Assembly (NCBI RefSeq): GCF_000814005.1
Contig: NZ_JWLK01000001.1
Coordinates: forward strand, 248,001-312,000
Reading direction: 5' to 3'
DNA from: Ruegeria sp. ANG-S4
GTDB taxonomy: Bacteria; Pseudomonadota; Alphaproteobacteria; Rhodobacterales; Rhodobacteraceae
Length of the DNA: 64,000 nucleotides
Shown here piece after piece: positions 34,746-43,332 of this stretch. Each line of letters begins with the position of its first letter. Positions within the stretch are counted from its first letter, which is position 1. The notes under the pieces are model-generated. The model saw only the letters and a list, made by a program, of their open reading frames with translations, was not told where the DNA came from and did not search any database. The position numbers were made by a program, and so were the translations under genes.

Positions 34746-36449
34746 ATGCCATATCGCGCCCCAATCTCCGACTATCAGTTTCTTCTGGATAAAGTGGTGG
34801 GTTTCGATCAGATCGCCGCGACCGAGATGTTCTCGGAAGCCAGCGCCGATGTGGTCGGCGCAATCCTGTCAGAAGCGGGCAAGATGTGCGAGGAAGTGCT
34901 GGCACCCCTTCAGCGCCCCGGTGACCTGGAGCCTGCTCGGATGGAAAATGGCATCCTGCGCACTTCACCCGGTTATGCGGACGGGTGGAACGCGATTGCC
35001 GAAGGCGGCTGGATCGGCATGAGCGGTGACCCCGAATACGGCGGCATGGGCCTTCCCATGACTGTGACGACAGCCGTGAACGAGATGATGAGCGCGGCAT
35101 GCCTGTCCCTGCAACTGGCGCCCCTGATGACCCAAGGCCAGATCGAGGCACTGGAGCATCACGCCAGCGATGAGCTGAAAGATCTCTACCTGCCCAAGAT
35201 GATGGCAGGCGATTGGTCGGGCACCATGAACCTGACCGAACCGCAGGCGGGGTCAGATGTGGGGGCGCTCACCTCAAAGGCAGAGCCAAACGGAGACGGC
35301 ACCTATGCGGTGACCGGACAAAAAATATACATTTCGTGGGGTGATAACGACTTTTGCGAAAACGTGTGCCACCTGGTTCTGGCGCGTTTGCCGGACGGTG
35401 TACCGGGGACCAAGGGGATTTCTCTGTTTCTGGTGCCAAAGTATATTCCGGATGAGAATGGCAATCCTGGCGTCGCCAACGATCTGAAGGTGGTCTCGCT
35501 TGAACACAAGATGGGCCTGCACGGCTCGCCCACCTGCGTTATGCAATATGATGGCGCAAAAGGCTGGCTTGTCGGTGAAGAACACGGCGGTATGGCGGCC
35601 ATGTTCACGATGATGAACAACGCGCGTTTGGGTGTTGGCGGTCAAGGCGTCGGAGCAGCCGAAGGCGCATATCAGCACGCGTTGACCTATGCGCTGGAGC
35701 GTAAGCAGGGCAAGACGCCCTCGGGCACGATCATTGACCATGCCGACGTGCGCCGAATGCTGATGGAGATGCGCGCCGACGTGTTTGCCGCAAGGGCAAT
35801 CCTGTTGGCCAATGCCGCGGCGATCGACATGGCGCAGGCCACCGGTAATCCCGAATGGGCAGCGCGTGCGGCTTTGTTGACACCGATCGGAAAGGCGTTC
35901 GGAACGCAGACAGGTATGCGCGTCGCTGAAACCGGCGTTCAGGTCCACGGCGGCATGGGTTTCATCGAGGAAACCGGTGCGGCCCAGTTCTATCGCGATG
36001 TCCGGGTAACGGCGATCTACGAAGGTACCAACGGCATTCAGGCGATGGACCTTGTCGGGCGCAAGATGATGGATGGCGGTGATGCCGCCTCGAGCCTTTT
36101 GGATGAGATCGAAGACCAGGCCGAGCGTGCCCGCGCCACGTTGCCGGAACTGGCCGGCCCGGTGTGGGAGGCGACGGAGTCCCTTCGCGAAGCTACCGAA
36201 TGGCTGGTGGCGCAAGGCGACATGAACGATCGGTTTGCTGGTGCCGTACCGTATCTGCATGCCTTTGCGCGGGTTCTGGGCGGGCACTATCACTTGTCAG
36301 CAGCTTTGGCCGACCCGGATGGGCCGCGCGCCAAACTGGCGCGGTTCTACATCAACGCATTGCTGCCGGAACATGCGGGACTTCTGGCGCAGGCGCAGAA
36401 CGGCGCTGACGATCTCTATGCGCTCAGTGCGGAGGAGATGGCAGCCTGA
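34746..36449 (+). CDS. Acyl-CoA dehydrogenase, DmdC-like
   Basis: A 567-residue FAD enzyme that introduces a double bond next to the CoA thioester and passes electrons to ETF. The long form includes the acyl-CoA dehydrogenase core (MNLTEPQAGSDVGAL, VQVHGGMGFIEE, and YEGTNGIQAMDLVGRKM that carries the catalytic Glu) and an extra C-terminal helical domain (about 460-567). This long form is shared with 3-methylmercaptopropionyl-CoA dehydrogenase DmdC of DMSP degradation, but several paralogues exist and the substrate cannot be assigned here. It is coupled to the next gene by a one-base overlap. Confidence 0.9.
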   Translation: MPYRAPISDYQFLLDKVVGFDQIAATEMFSEASADVVGAILSEAGKMCEEVLAPLQRPGDLEPARMENGILRTSPGYADGWNAIAEGGWIGMSGDPEYGGMGLPMTVTTAVNEMMSAACLSLQLAPLMTQGQIEALEHHASDELKDLYLPKMMAGDWSGTMNLTEPQAGSDVGALTSKAEPNGDGTYAVTGQKIYISWGDNDFCENVCHLVLARLPDGVPGTKGISLFLVPKYIPDENGNPGVANDLKVVSLEHKMGLHGSPTCVMQYDGAKGWLVGEEHGGMAAMFTMMNNARLGVGGQGVGAAEGAYQHALTYALERKQGKTPSGTIIDHADVRRMLMEMRADVFAARAILLANAAAIDMAQATGNPEWAARAALLTPIGKAFGTQTGMRVAETGVQVHGGMGFIEETGAAQFYRDVRVTAIYEGTNGIQAMDLVGRKMMDGGDAASSLLDEIEDQAERARATLPELAGPVWEATESLREATEWLVAQGDMNDRFAGAVPYLHAFARVLGGHYHLSAALADPDGPRAKLARFYINALLPEHAGLLAQAQNGADDLYALSAEEMAA

Positions 36450-37495
36450 TGGACGGTGATGCGTCGCAGACTATTCGCTATCCGTGGGGGCAACCACCCG
36501 CACCCGGAGAGCATATTGAAATTGCCGAAGGGATCTTGTGGATACGGTTGCCGCTGCCCATGGCGCTGGACCATGTGAATGTCTATGCGTTGGATGACGG
36601 CGACGGTTGGACGCTCATCGACACGGGGCTGTCATCGAAAAAGACGCGGGCGATCTGGGATAGTCTGATGGCCGGGCCTTTATCCGGAAAACCGGTCAAT
36701 CGGATTGTTGTGACCCATCACCATCCTGATCACGTGGGAAATGCGGGGTGGTTTCAGTCGGAACATGAGGCCGAGTTGGTAACAAGCCGAACGGCCTGGT
36801 TGTTTGCGCGGATGCTGACCCTGGATGAACAGGAAAACTGGCCGGAAGAAACGCTTCGTTTTTATCGAAGCGCGGGCATGTCCGCTGATGTTCTGGCGAA
36901 ACGAATGGCAGAGAGGCCATTCAATTTTTCCGATGTCGTATACCCGATGCCGCTGGGATACACGCGCGTCAAACAAGGCGATGTGATCCGTATCGGTGGG
37001 CGAGACTGGGACGTGCACATGGGCAATGGACATGCCCCGGAACATGTCACGCTTTGGAGCCGCGATGACAATCTGGTTCTGAGCGGTGACCAGATTCTCA
37101 GCTCGATCAGCTCGAACCTTGGCGTCTACGCGACAGAGCCGATGGCCGATCCGGTTGCCGATTGGATGGAGTCGTGCGAACGTCTTTCGACGCTCGCTCG
37201 GCCAGAGCAATTGGTGTTGGGCGGACACAAGTTGCCCTTTACCGGATTGCCGGTTCGAATGCGGCAGCTGATCGAAAACCACCACGGGGCACTCGACCGT
37301 TTGCTGACTGAACTGGATAGGCCGAAATCTGCGTCAGAGTGTTTCGCGGCGCTGTTCAAACGTCAGATTGGCGATGGCGAGTATGGGCTTGCTTTGGTCG
37401 AAGCGGTTGCGCACCTCAATCATCTCTACCACATTGATGCTGTCACCCGGACGCGGCGCGCGGATGGGGCATGGGAGTATCAGCGCAAAGGGTAG
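36449..37495 (+). CDS. Metallo-beta-lactamase-fold hydrolase
   Basis: A 348-residue protein with the metal-binding motif HHHPDH in VTHHHPDHVGNAGW, then GNGHAPEHVTLW, LSGDQIL and LGGHKLPF at the expected spacing. The C-terminal 100 residues form an extra helical domain. It starts one base inside the acyl-CoA dehydrogenase stop (TGATG-type coupling), so it probably acts in the same acyl-CoA pathway, for example on a thioester product (inference). Confidence 0.88.
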   Translation: MDGDASQTIRYPWGQPPAPGEHIEIAEGILWIRLPLPMALDHVNVYALDDGDGWTLIDTGLSSKKTRAIWDSLMAGPLSGKPVNRIVVTHHHPDHVGNAGWFQSEHEAELVTSRTAWLFARMLTLDEQENWPEETLRFYRSAGMSADVLAKRMAERPFNFSDVVYPMPLGYTRVKQGDVIRIGGRDWDVHMGNGHAPEHVTLWSRDDNLVLSGDQILSSISSNLGVYATEPMADPVADWMESCERLSTLARPEQLVLGGHKLPFTGLPVRMRQLIENHHGALDRLLTELDRPKSASECFAALFKRQIGDGEYGLALVEAVAHLNHLYHIDAVTRTRRADGAWEYQRKG

Positions 37496-37500
37496 ATCAG

Positions 37501-37953
37501 ATGCAGGATGAAATCGAAACCTCGGCCGAAGCCGCAGAAGCCGCAGCCTTGCCCCGCTGTTACGAGGTACACGCCAACTCCGCTGCCGACTCCGGCCCGA
37601 AACAACTGCCAAAACCCCTGCAACAGCCCGTCGAGACCAAAAGCCCGGCCCAATGGGCCTATGAGCGGCTGATTATGTACATCCAGAATTTTGAAAAGAC
37701 TCTGGACGGCGATCAAGAAGTCGCAATGGGCTTTACCGGGGGTGACGCCGGGGTGATGCGGATCGAAGGAATGGGTTACTTTGATCCCGACATGGTCACC
37801 TTCTATGGCTCGGATGGGGCTGGGGGCCGCACGCAATTGGTGCAGCATGTCACCCAGTTGAACGTGATGCTGCGCGCCTTGCCCAAGCCCGTCGAAGACA
37901 AACCCGCAAATCGCATCGGCTTCCGGTTGGCGGCGGACTTGGAAGAAAGCTGA
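37501..37953 (+). CDS. DUF6173-like conserved protein
   Basis: A 150-residue soluble protein. The first 60 residues are Ala/Pro/Glu-rich and probably disordered; the conserved part begins SPAQWAYERLIMYIQNFEKT and includes GFTGGDAGVMRIEGMGYFDP and VQHVTQLNVMLRALP. The assignment to this uncharacterised family is by pattern only. It starts five bases after the hydrolase gene, making a three-gene operon with the acyl-CoA dehydrogenase. Confidence 0.72.
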   Translation: MQDEIETSAEAAEAAALPRCYEVHANSAADSGPKQLPKPLQQPVETKSPAQWAYERLIMYIQNFEKTLDGDQEVAMGFTGGDAGVMRIEGMGYFDPDMVTFYGSDGAGGRTQLVQHVTQLNVMLRALPKPVEDKPANRIGFRLAADLEES

Positions 37954-38017
37954 CCACCTGACTTGCAATTCACGTCTGCGCAGCCTTGAATGAGTCTATC
38001 GTTCAGGAGGGCGCCGC

Positions 38018-39856
38018 GTGACCAATTTCTCAGCCGTTACAAATGCCTATGCGGGTGCGTGGGCGCGGCGTCGAATGTTCGTGCCGATCTATGTCGCGGT
38101 GCGCCTGCTGCTGATCGCGCTGATCGCACCCGGTGTGGCAGCGGCAGTCAACTTTGCCGTCTCACTATCTGATCAGACTGCATTGACCGATCAGGACATT
38201 GCGATGTTTTTGTTGTCGCCGTCAGGTTTTGTGGCGGCAATTGTTGTCCTAAGCCTGTTTCTGCTGGCCGAAGTGTTGGTCTTTGCCGTCATGGCCGGAT
38301 CGCTGAGGATGGGCGAAAGCGACCCGTGGCGTGCGGGCGGATCGGCAATCCGACTGATAATTGCCCGTTTGCCTGCACTGTTCGGGTTTGCCGTGCGCCT
38401 GATCCTGCGCGTCCTTTTATTGGCGCTGCCCTTCGTGGTGGTGGCCGGGGTAATCGCTTGGTGGACGCTCACGGAATATGACATCAATTACTACCTGACG
38501 TTTCACCCGCCGGCGTTCTGGGTGGCCGTGATTCTGATCGGATTTGTTGTTCTGGCATTGGCCTGGGTTCTGATCCGCAGACTGTCCGGGTGGGCGTTGG
38601 GTCTCCATCTGGTCCTGTTCGAAGCAACGACACCTTCAGGTGCGTTTGCCGAAAGCCAAAACCGTATGCAGGGCAATCAAGGCCGCTTGAAGATCGAGCT
38701 TGCGATCTGGCTGTTGATCCGTATCGCCATTGCCACAGCGATTGGCACGGTGGCCGGGCTTCTTTTTGCGCTCGTGCCTTTGGAGGAAGGCGTAAACCTG
38801 CGGTTCGCGCTTATTCTCAGCCTGATCGTTGCCGCTATGTGGTCGCTTGCGGGGCTGGTGCTGGCGGCGTCGGCTTTGGGGGCGTTGGCTGTTGTTCTGG
38901 ATGAATTCTTTGAGCCGAAGACCGATGCGTTGCCTCATCCTGAACCCGGAAATGTACGTACGCCGGTTCTGGTTACAGTGGCGGTAGCGGCGGCGGCCGT
39001 TTTGATCGGCCTTTGGTCCGGGCAAGAGCTGCTGAAACGAGTTCAGGCACCCGATCATGCGGATGTCATCGGTCATCGCGGGGCGGCGGCGCTTCGGCCA
39101 GAGAATACAATGGCATCCGTGGTCAAGGCGATCGAGGACGGTGCAGACTGGGTCGAGATTGACGTGCAGGAAACAGCGGATGGCGTTGTCATCATTGCCC
39201 ATGACAGCGATTTCATGAAACTCGCGGGCGTCGACCTCAAGGTCTGGGACGCCACCATGGAAGATGTGGCCGAGATCGATATCGGCAGCTGGTTCGACGA
39301 TGAATACGCCGCAGAGCGTGCGCCAACGCTTCACGATGTCCTGAGCGCGGCGAAGGGCAAGTCCAAGGTCATCATCGAACTTAAATACTATGGCCACGAT
39401 GTAGACCTTGAAAACCGCGTTGCGGCCATCGTCGAAGAGCTGGATATGCAGGATGATATAGCGACCATGTCGCTGAAATACCCAGCCGTGCAAAAGATGA
39501 AAACCATCCGCCCCGATTGGCGTGCGGGTGTTCTTGCGGCCACGGCGGTCGGGGACCTGTCCGGGCTCGAGGGGGATTTCGTCGCCGTGAACGCCGCGAC
39601 GGTTTCGCCCGGCCTGATCCGGCAGATCCATGACGCGGGCAAAGACATCTATGTCTGGACGGTCAACGATCCGCTGCAAATGTCAGCGATGGCCTCGATG
39701 GGTGTCGATGGTCTGATCACCGACCGCCCGGCGATGGCCCGCGAAGTTCTGCGCGTGCGGGCCGAGATGGGACCGGGCGAACGCCTGCTGCTGTGGCTGG
39801 CAACAACCTTTGGATTGTCGGTCGATACGCAAGAGATGCGCGATGCCAGCCCCTAA
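38018..39856 (+). CDS. Membrane-bound glycerophosphodiester phosphodiesterase
   Basis: A 612-residue protein. The first 340 residues hold about seven hydrophobic helices of the type found in membrane GPDPase regions; the rest is a GDPD catalytic domain (residues 347-600) with IGHRGAAALRPENTMASVVK, EIDVQETADGVVIIAHDSDF and YVWTVNDPLQM. It would hydrolyse glycerophosphodiesters to glycerol 3-phosphate and an alcohol at the membrane. The start codon is GTG with CAGGAGGG ahead. Its end overlaps the next gene by 14 bases. Confidence 0.92.
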   Translation: MTNFSAVTNAYAGAWARRRMFVPIYVAVRLLLIALIAPGVAAAVNFAVSLSDQTALTDQDIAMFLLSPSGFVAAIVVLSLFLLAEVLVFAVMAGSLRMGESDPWRAGGSAIRLIIARLPALFGFAVRLILRVLLLALPFVVVAGVIAWWTLTEYDINYYLTFHPPAFWVAVILIGFVVLALAWVLIRRLSGWALGLHLVLFEATTPSGAFAESQNRMQGNQGRLKIELAIWLLIRIAIATAIGTVAGLLFALVPLEEGVNLRFALILSLIVAAMWSLAGLVLAASALGALAVVLDEFFEPKTDALPHPEPGNVRTPVLVTVAVAAAAVLIGLWSGQELLKRVQAPDHADVIGHRGAAALRPENTMASVVKAIEDGADWVEIDVQETADGVVIIAHDSDFMKLAGVDLKVWDATMEDVAEIDIGSWFDDEYAAERAPTLHDVLSAAKGKSKVIIELKYYGHDVDLENRVAAIVEELDMQDDIATMSLKYPAVQKMKTIRPDWRAGVLAATAVGDLSGLEGDFVAVNAATVSPGLIRQIHDAGKDIYVWTVNDPLQMSAMASMGVDGLITDRPAMAREVLRVRAEMGPGERLLLWLATTFGLSVDTQEMRDASP

Positions 39857-40397
39857 GTGGATCGCTGCGGCGATGTGCTTGACCTCTCCGGTCGCCGCGC
39901 AGGACCTCATGCGCGGGGTCGAAATGCCGGCACATCGTGCGCTGATGGCTGTCAAAGAAGACGCGCCTCTGACCGGGTTCGAAACCGACGGATGTTCGGG
40001 CGGGTTGTCGTCAAGCTGGCGATTGGTGGCGGATACGTTCCCCAAATTCAGCGCCCTGTACGAGGCGCACCCGCCGTGGGAAAACTGCTGCATTACCCAT
40101 GACCGGGCCTACCACAACGCAGCGGGCGCACAAAACGCAGAAGACAGTTTTGACGCGCGTCTGGCAGCGGATGACGCGTTGCGTGCTTGTGTAAAGTCAC
40201 ATGGTGAAGATCATGCCCAAGATTACGCTGTGCGATATGATATGACACCTGACCAGATCCGCTCGGTTCATTCGATAACGGCAGAGGCCATGTTCATGGC
40301 CGTGCGCTTTGGTGGCGGCCCTTGCAGTGGGCTGCCTTGGCGCTGGGGTTTCGGCTATTCGGGGTGTACAATTTTCTCAGCGCCTGTGCGCGAATGA
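39843..40397 (+). CDS. Secreted phospholipase-A2-like protein
   Basis: A 184-residue protein with a signal peptide (WIAAAMCLTSPVAAQ). Residues 49-52 are DGCS and residues 82-87 CCITHD, followed by Tyr90, the same order as the calcium loop and the catalytic His-Asp pair of prokaryotic phospholipase A2 (C-x-x-H-D-x-x-Y). An Asp pair at 110-111 and Cys116 may be equivalent to the remaining conserved positions. The assignment is by motif only. Its start lies inside the glycerophosphodiesterase gene, so both are translated together, which suits a role in phospholipid breakdown. Confidence 0.6.
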   Translation: MPAPKWIAAAMCLTSPVAAQDLMRGVEMPAHRALMAVKEDAPLTGFETDGCSGGLSSSWRLVADTFPKFSALYEAHPPWENCCITHDRAYHNAAGAQNAEDSFDARLAADDALRACVKSHGEDHAQDYAVRYDMTPDQIRSVHSITAEAMFMAVRFGGGPCSGLPWRWGFGYSGCTIFSAPVRE

Positions 40398-40464
40398 CAC
40401 CGTGACAGGCCAGAAAATTTCCAGTATCCAAACGTCAAACACGCGAATTGGGAATCTTTTAGAC

Positions 40465-40599
40465 ATGGCGGAACACAAGCACGGCGAAATGGACATCACC
40501 GTCCAAACCAAAACCTTCGACGGGTTCATCAAGTTCACCACATGGTGCGTGGTCGCGATCGCGTTCCTGTGCCTGTTCCTGGCGGTATTCGCGTCGTAA
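40465..40599 (+). CDS. aa3-type cytochrome c oxidase subunit IV
   Basis: A 44-residue one-helix protein: polar start MAEHKHGEMDITVQTKTFDG and the membrane helix KFTTWCVVAIAFLCLFLAVF. This is the small subunit IV of the aa3 oxidase of Rhodobacter and Paracoccus, which is dispensable for catalysis. The catalytic subunits are not in the window. There is no strong ribosome-binding site; the start is fixed by the conserved N-terminus. Confidence 0.88.
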   Translation: MAEHKHGEMDITVQTKTFDGFIKFTTWCVVAIAFLCLFLAVFAS

Positions 40600-40620
40600 G
40601 CCGTTCTGAGGTCGGTCTCT

Positions 40621-41253
40621 GTGTTCAGGATTCTGATTGTCTGCCTTGTGGCAGCAACCGTTGCAGGATGCACCGGATCGCAACGCCCGCAGTCCGATCA
40701 GGCCGAAATCGTGGCCCGATCCTATCGTGATCCCGGCCCATCGACCCTTACGCTTTATACGATGATCAACACCCGCACCGGGTCCGGTGCGCATACCTCG
40801 CTGATGATTGGCGGCAGTGAGCGTGTGATTTTTGATCCCGCAGGGTCGTTTCGGGCGGATGTGGTGCCAATCAAGGATGATGTGCTTTACGGGATAACAC
40901 CCGCGGTGGAGCGCGCGTATCGCAGTGCACATGCGCGGGAATCCCATTATGCGCGCATCCAGACCATTCAGGTTACCCCGCAACAGGCCGAGGTTGCCCT
41001 TCGCCTGGCTAAGCAGTCGGGGCCTGTCGCCGGGGCCTACTGCGCCAATTCCACGGCGCGTTTGTTGCAGCAGGTGCCCGGCTTCGAGCAGATCGATGTG
41101 ACGTTTTTTCCGGTCAACCTGTCTGATCAGTTCGGACAGATCCCAGGGGTCATAACCTCGGAGTACCGCGAAAATGACGATGCCGACCTGCAAAAGGGAC
41201 TGGCGCAGAACAACGCACGTCTGAACCAATTGGATGCGGTTTCAACCAACTAG
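40621..41253 (+). CDS. Lipoprotein, possible permuted papain-fold enzyme
   Basis: A 210-residue lipoprotein: signal peptide FRILIVCLVAATVAGC with lipid attachment at Cys17. The mature part contains TLYTMINTRTGSGAHTSLMI with His58 and GAYCANSTARLL with Cys141. His before Cys with this spacing is the order of the permuted NlpC/P60 and PPPDE-type cysteine hydrolases, which cut amide bonds; this is a suggestion from motif order, not a firm family match. The start codon is GTG. It converges with azlD with a 12-base overlap. Confidence 0.65.
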   Translation: MFRILIVCLVAATVAGCTGSQRPQSDQAEIVARSYRDPGPSTLTLYTMINTRTGSGAHTSLMIGGSERVIFDPAGSFRADVVPIKDDVLYGITPAVERAYRSAHARESHYARIQTIQVTPQQAEVALRLAKQSGPVAGAYCANSTARLLQQVPGFEQIDVTFFPVNLSDQFGQIPGVITSEYRENDDADLQKGLAQNNARLNQLDAVSTN

Positions 41254-41574
41254 GTACAGCAGGCCGTAAAGCGTGGCCGCGCCGCTGAACATTGCAGCCA
41301 AAACGTTTTTGGACCAGAGGCCGACGCCAAGCGTGACTGCGGCGGCGGCCATTCGTGGCACATCCGGTTGTCCTTCTGTTGCCGAGGGCCAAACAACCAA
41401 AGGTGCGATCAACGCGGGCACAATCGCCACTGCCGTATACCGCAGGTGTCGCAGCAACCAGGGTGGCATCGGCCGATCACCGACCAGACCGATGAAGGTG
41501 AACCGCAGGAGGTAGCTGCCCACCGCAAGACCGATGATGATGATCCATATGCTTGTTTGGTCGGGTTGGATCAT
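41242..41574 (-). CDS. azlD: Branched-chain amino acid exporter subunit AzlD
   Basis: A 110-residue four-helix inner-membrane protein (IWIIIIGLAVGSYLLRFTFI, FTFIGLVGDRPMPPWLLRHL). The small partner of AzlC in export of branched-chain amino acids. It begins four bases inside azlC (ATGA overlap). Confidence 0.92.
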   Translation of the reverse strand: MIQPDQTSIWIIIIGLAVGSYLLRFTFIGLVGDRPMPPWLLRHLRYTAVAIVPALIAPLVVWPSATEGQPDVPRMAAAAVTLGVGLWSKNVLAAMFSGAATLYGLLYLVG

Positions 41575-42281
41575 GTCGTCCTCCGCGCCAGCATCAGCTC
41601 GGCCTGCGCCCCGGCAACCATCCCGGCCATACCCGCGATCAGAATGCCAAGGTTGTACGGTACCGCGACGGCTGGGAGGGAAACCAGGATGGCAACCAGC
41701 GCGGCCACCACGTGCGGCAGCGTGCGCATCATCGGTCCGATCAGCGCCAAAAAGGTGATTGGAAGGGCAAAGTCCAATGCCCAGCCGTCAGATATTTGTG
41801 CCCCCAGAATTGCGCCGAAATAGCTTGCCAGCAGCCAGGTCGGAGTGACCGGCGTGACCGAACCAAAGAAATAAGCCATGCGTTGCCGCAGGGTCATCGA
41901 GGGCTCTTTTTCGAACCTTACAATCGAGACCGCATATGAATTGTCCACAATCAAATAGGCCGCGCAGGCCCTTTGCCAGAGGGGTGCGGCCCCCAGATAG
42001 GGGGTCAGTGACGCAGAATACATTGCTACGCGCAGGTTAACGGCCAGCGCCGAAGCCAGGACGATTACAGTGGGTGCATTTTCCTGAAACAGCTGCAGTG
42101 CAGTGAACTGCGCCGCACCGGCAAATACAGCGGCGGAAAAGGCCATGATCTGACCGATGTTCAACCCGGCCTCGGACGCAAAGACGCCGAACAATGTTCC
42201 AAACGGCGTTGCCACCAGAATAAATGGCATCCCGTCGCGAAAACCCTTCCAGTAATATGACTTGGATATGGAGATTGCCAT
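41571..42281 (-). CDS. azlC: Branched-chain amino acid exporter subunit AzlC
   Basis: A 236-residue inner-membrane protein with about six helices. Family marks are FRDGMPFILVATPFGTLFGV, AVFAGAAQFTALQL and LVDNSYAV-like YLIVDNSYAVSIVRFEKE. With AzlD it exports branched-chain amino acids. The chosen ATG has AGGA seven bases upstream; it lies in the sequence CCATGG, which is also the start of fdhD on the other strand, so the two coding regions overlap by two bases at their first codons. Confidence 0.92.
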   Translation of the reverse strand: MAISISKSYYWKGFRDGMPFILVATPFGTLFGVFASEAGLNIGQIMAFSAAVFAGAAQFTALQLFQENAPTVIVLASALAVNLRVAMYSASLTPYLGAAPLWQRACAAYLIVDNSYAVSIVRFEKEPSMTLRQRMAYFFGSVTPVTPTWLLASYFGAILGAQISDGWALDFALPITFLALIGPMMRTLPHVVAALVAILVSLPAVAVPYNLGILIAGMAGMVAGAQAELMLARRTT

Positions 42282-43221
42282 GGCTAAATCCTATGGTGAC
42301 CTCCGCAGCAGTAGCGGTCTTGAGAGAGGGTTGCAATTGGTCACTGAACTGGACTTGTCAGACTATATTATCGCTCCGGACCCCGGCGCCGCTCGCCTGA
42401 CCCGAGCGGTGGAAGGGGTTGACCAGAATGGCGAAATCAGCCGAATCTCTGTTGTCGAGGAACGCCCGCTGACGATTTTCCTGAATTCTCAGGAAATCGT
42501 TACGGCGATGACCATTGGTGATTACCCGGAATATTTGGCGCTCGGGTTTTTGCGCAATCAAGGCATGCTCAAACCAGACGATGAAATCACCCGTGTCGAA
42601 TACGACGACGATCTGGAGACCGTTATTGTACGGACCCAACTTGAAACGTCCTATGAAGACAAGCTGAAGAAAAAGACCCGCACCAGCGGCTGCGCTGTCG
42701 GGACGGTCTTCGGGGACATGATGGAAGGGCTGGAAGACGTGCGTTTGCCTCAGGGTAGGGTTCGGACGTCATGGCTTTATGAACTGGCGTCCAAGATCAA
42801 CAGAACTCCGTCATTGTACCTTGAGGCCGGGGCCATTCATGGCACCGTGCTGTGCCGTGAAAATCAGCCATTGGTTTATATGGAGGATGTCGGTCGCCAC
42901 AACGCGGTCGACAAGATCGCGGGCTGGATGCTGTCCGAAGACGAAGAAGCCGCAGACAAGATCCTGTACACCACCGGTCGCCTGACCTCGGAGATGGTGA
43001 TCAAAACCGCGATGATGGGCATCCCGGTTCTGGCTTCGCGATCCGGTTTTACCGCCTGGGGTGTAGAAATCGCGCGCGAGGTTGGTCTGACGCTCATCGG
43101 ACGAATGCGCGGCCAAAGGTTCGTCTGCCTTGCCGGAGAAGATCGTTTGGTGCGCGATGTCGATCCGTCCAGCGTGCCGCTGGAGGACAAAAAACACCAC
43201 CGCAAAAGTGCGGGGTCGTGA
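42280..43221 (+). CDS. fdhD: Formate dehydrogenase accessory sulfurtransferase
   Basis: Transfers sulfur to the molybdenum cofactor before insertion in formate dehydrogenase. The 313 residues begin with a 50-residue extension; the FdhD core begins at ISVVEERPLTIFLNSQEIVT, with GDYPEYLALGFLRNQGM, MEDVGRHNAVDKIAGW and TTGRLTSEMVIKTAMMGIP. The usual C-x-x-C loop reads GCAVGT, so only one of the two cysteines (Cys138) is present. The start has GGAG six bases upstream and shares the CCATGG with azlC. mobA, mobB and moeA follow on the same strand. Confidence 0.92.
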   Translation: MAKSYGDLRSSSGLERGLQLVTELDLSDYIIAPDPGAARLTRAVEGVDQNGEISRISVVEERPLTIFLNSQEIVTAMTIGDYPEYLALGFLRNQGMLKPDDEITRVEYDDDLETVIVRTQLETSYEDKLKKKTRTSGCAVGTVFGDMMEGLEDVRLPQGRVRTSWLYELASKINRTPSLYLEAGAIHGTVLCRENQPLVYMEDVGRHNAVDKIAGWMLSEDEEAADKILYTTGRLTSEMVIKTAMMGIPVLASRSGFTAWGVEIAREVGLTLIGRMRGQRFVCLAGEDRLVRDVDPSSVPLEDKKHHRKSAGS

Positions 43222-43332
43222 CCGCCCCCTGTATGGGGCTGCGTCATTGTTGCGGTCAGAGCTGCTATTGGATTGATCGGCGCGTCAATAACTGGGAATG
43301 TGGCGTTTGAAATTCGCGAACAGGGGGTCAGC

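Noticed and set aside
34746-36449. Firm assignment as dmdC of the DMSP demethylation pathway
   Set aside because: The long-form family has several paralogues with different substrates, and no dmdA, dmdB or dmdD gene is nearby.
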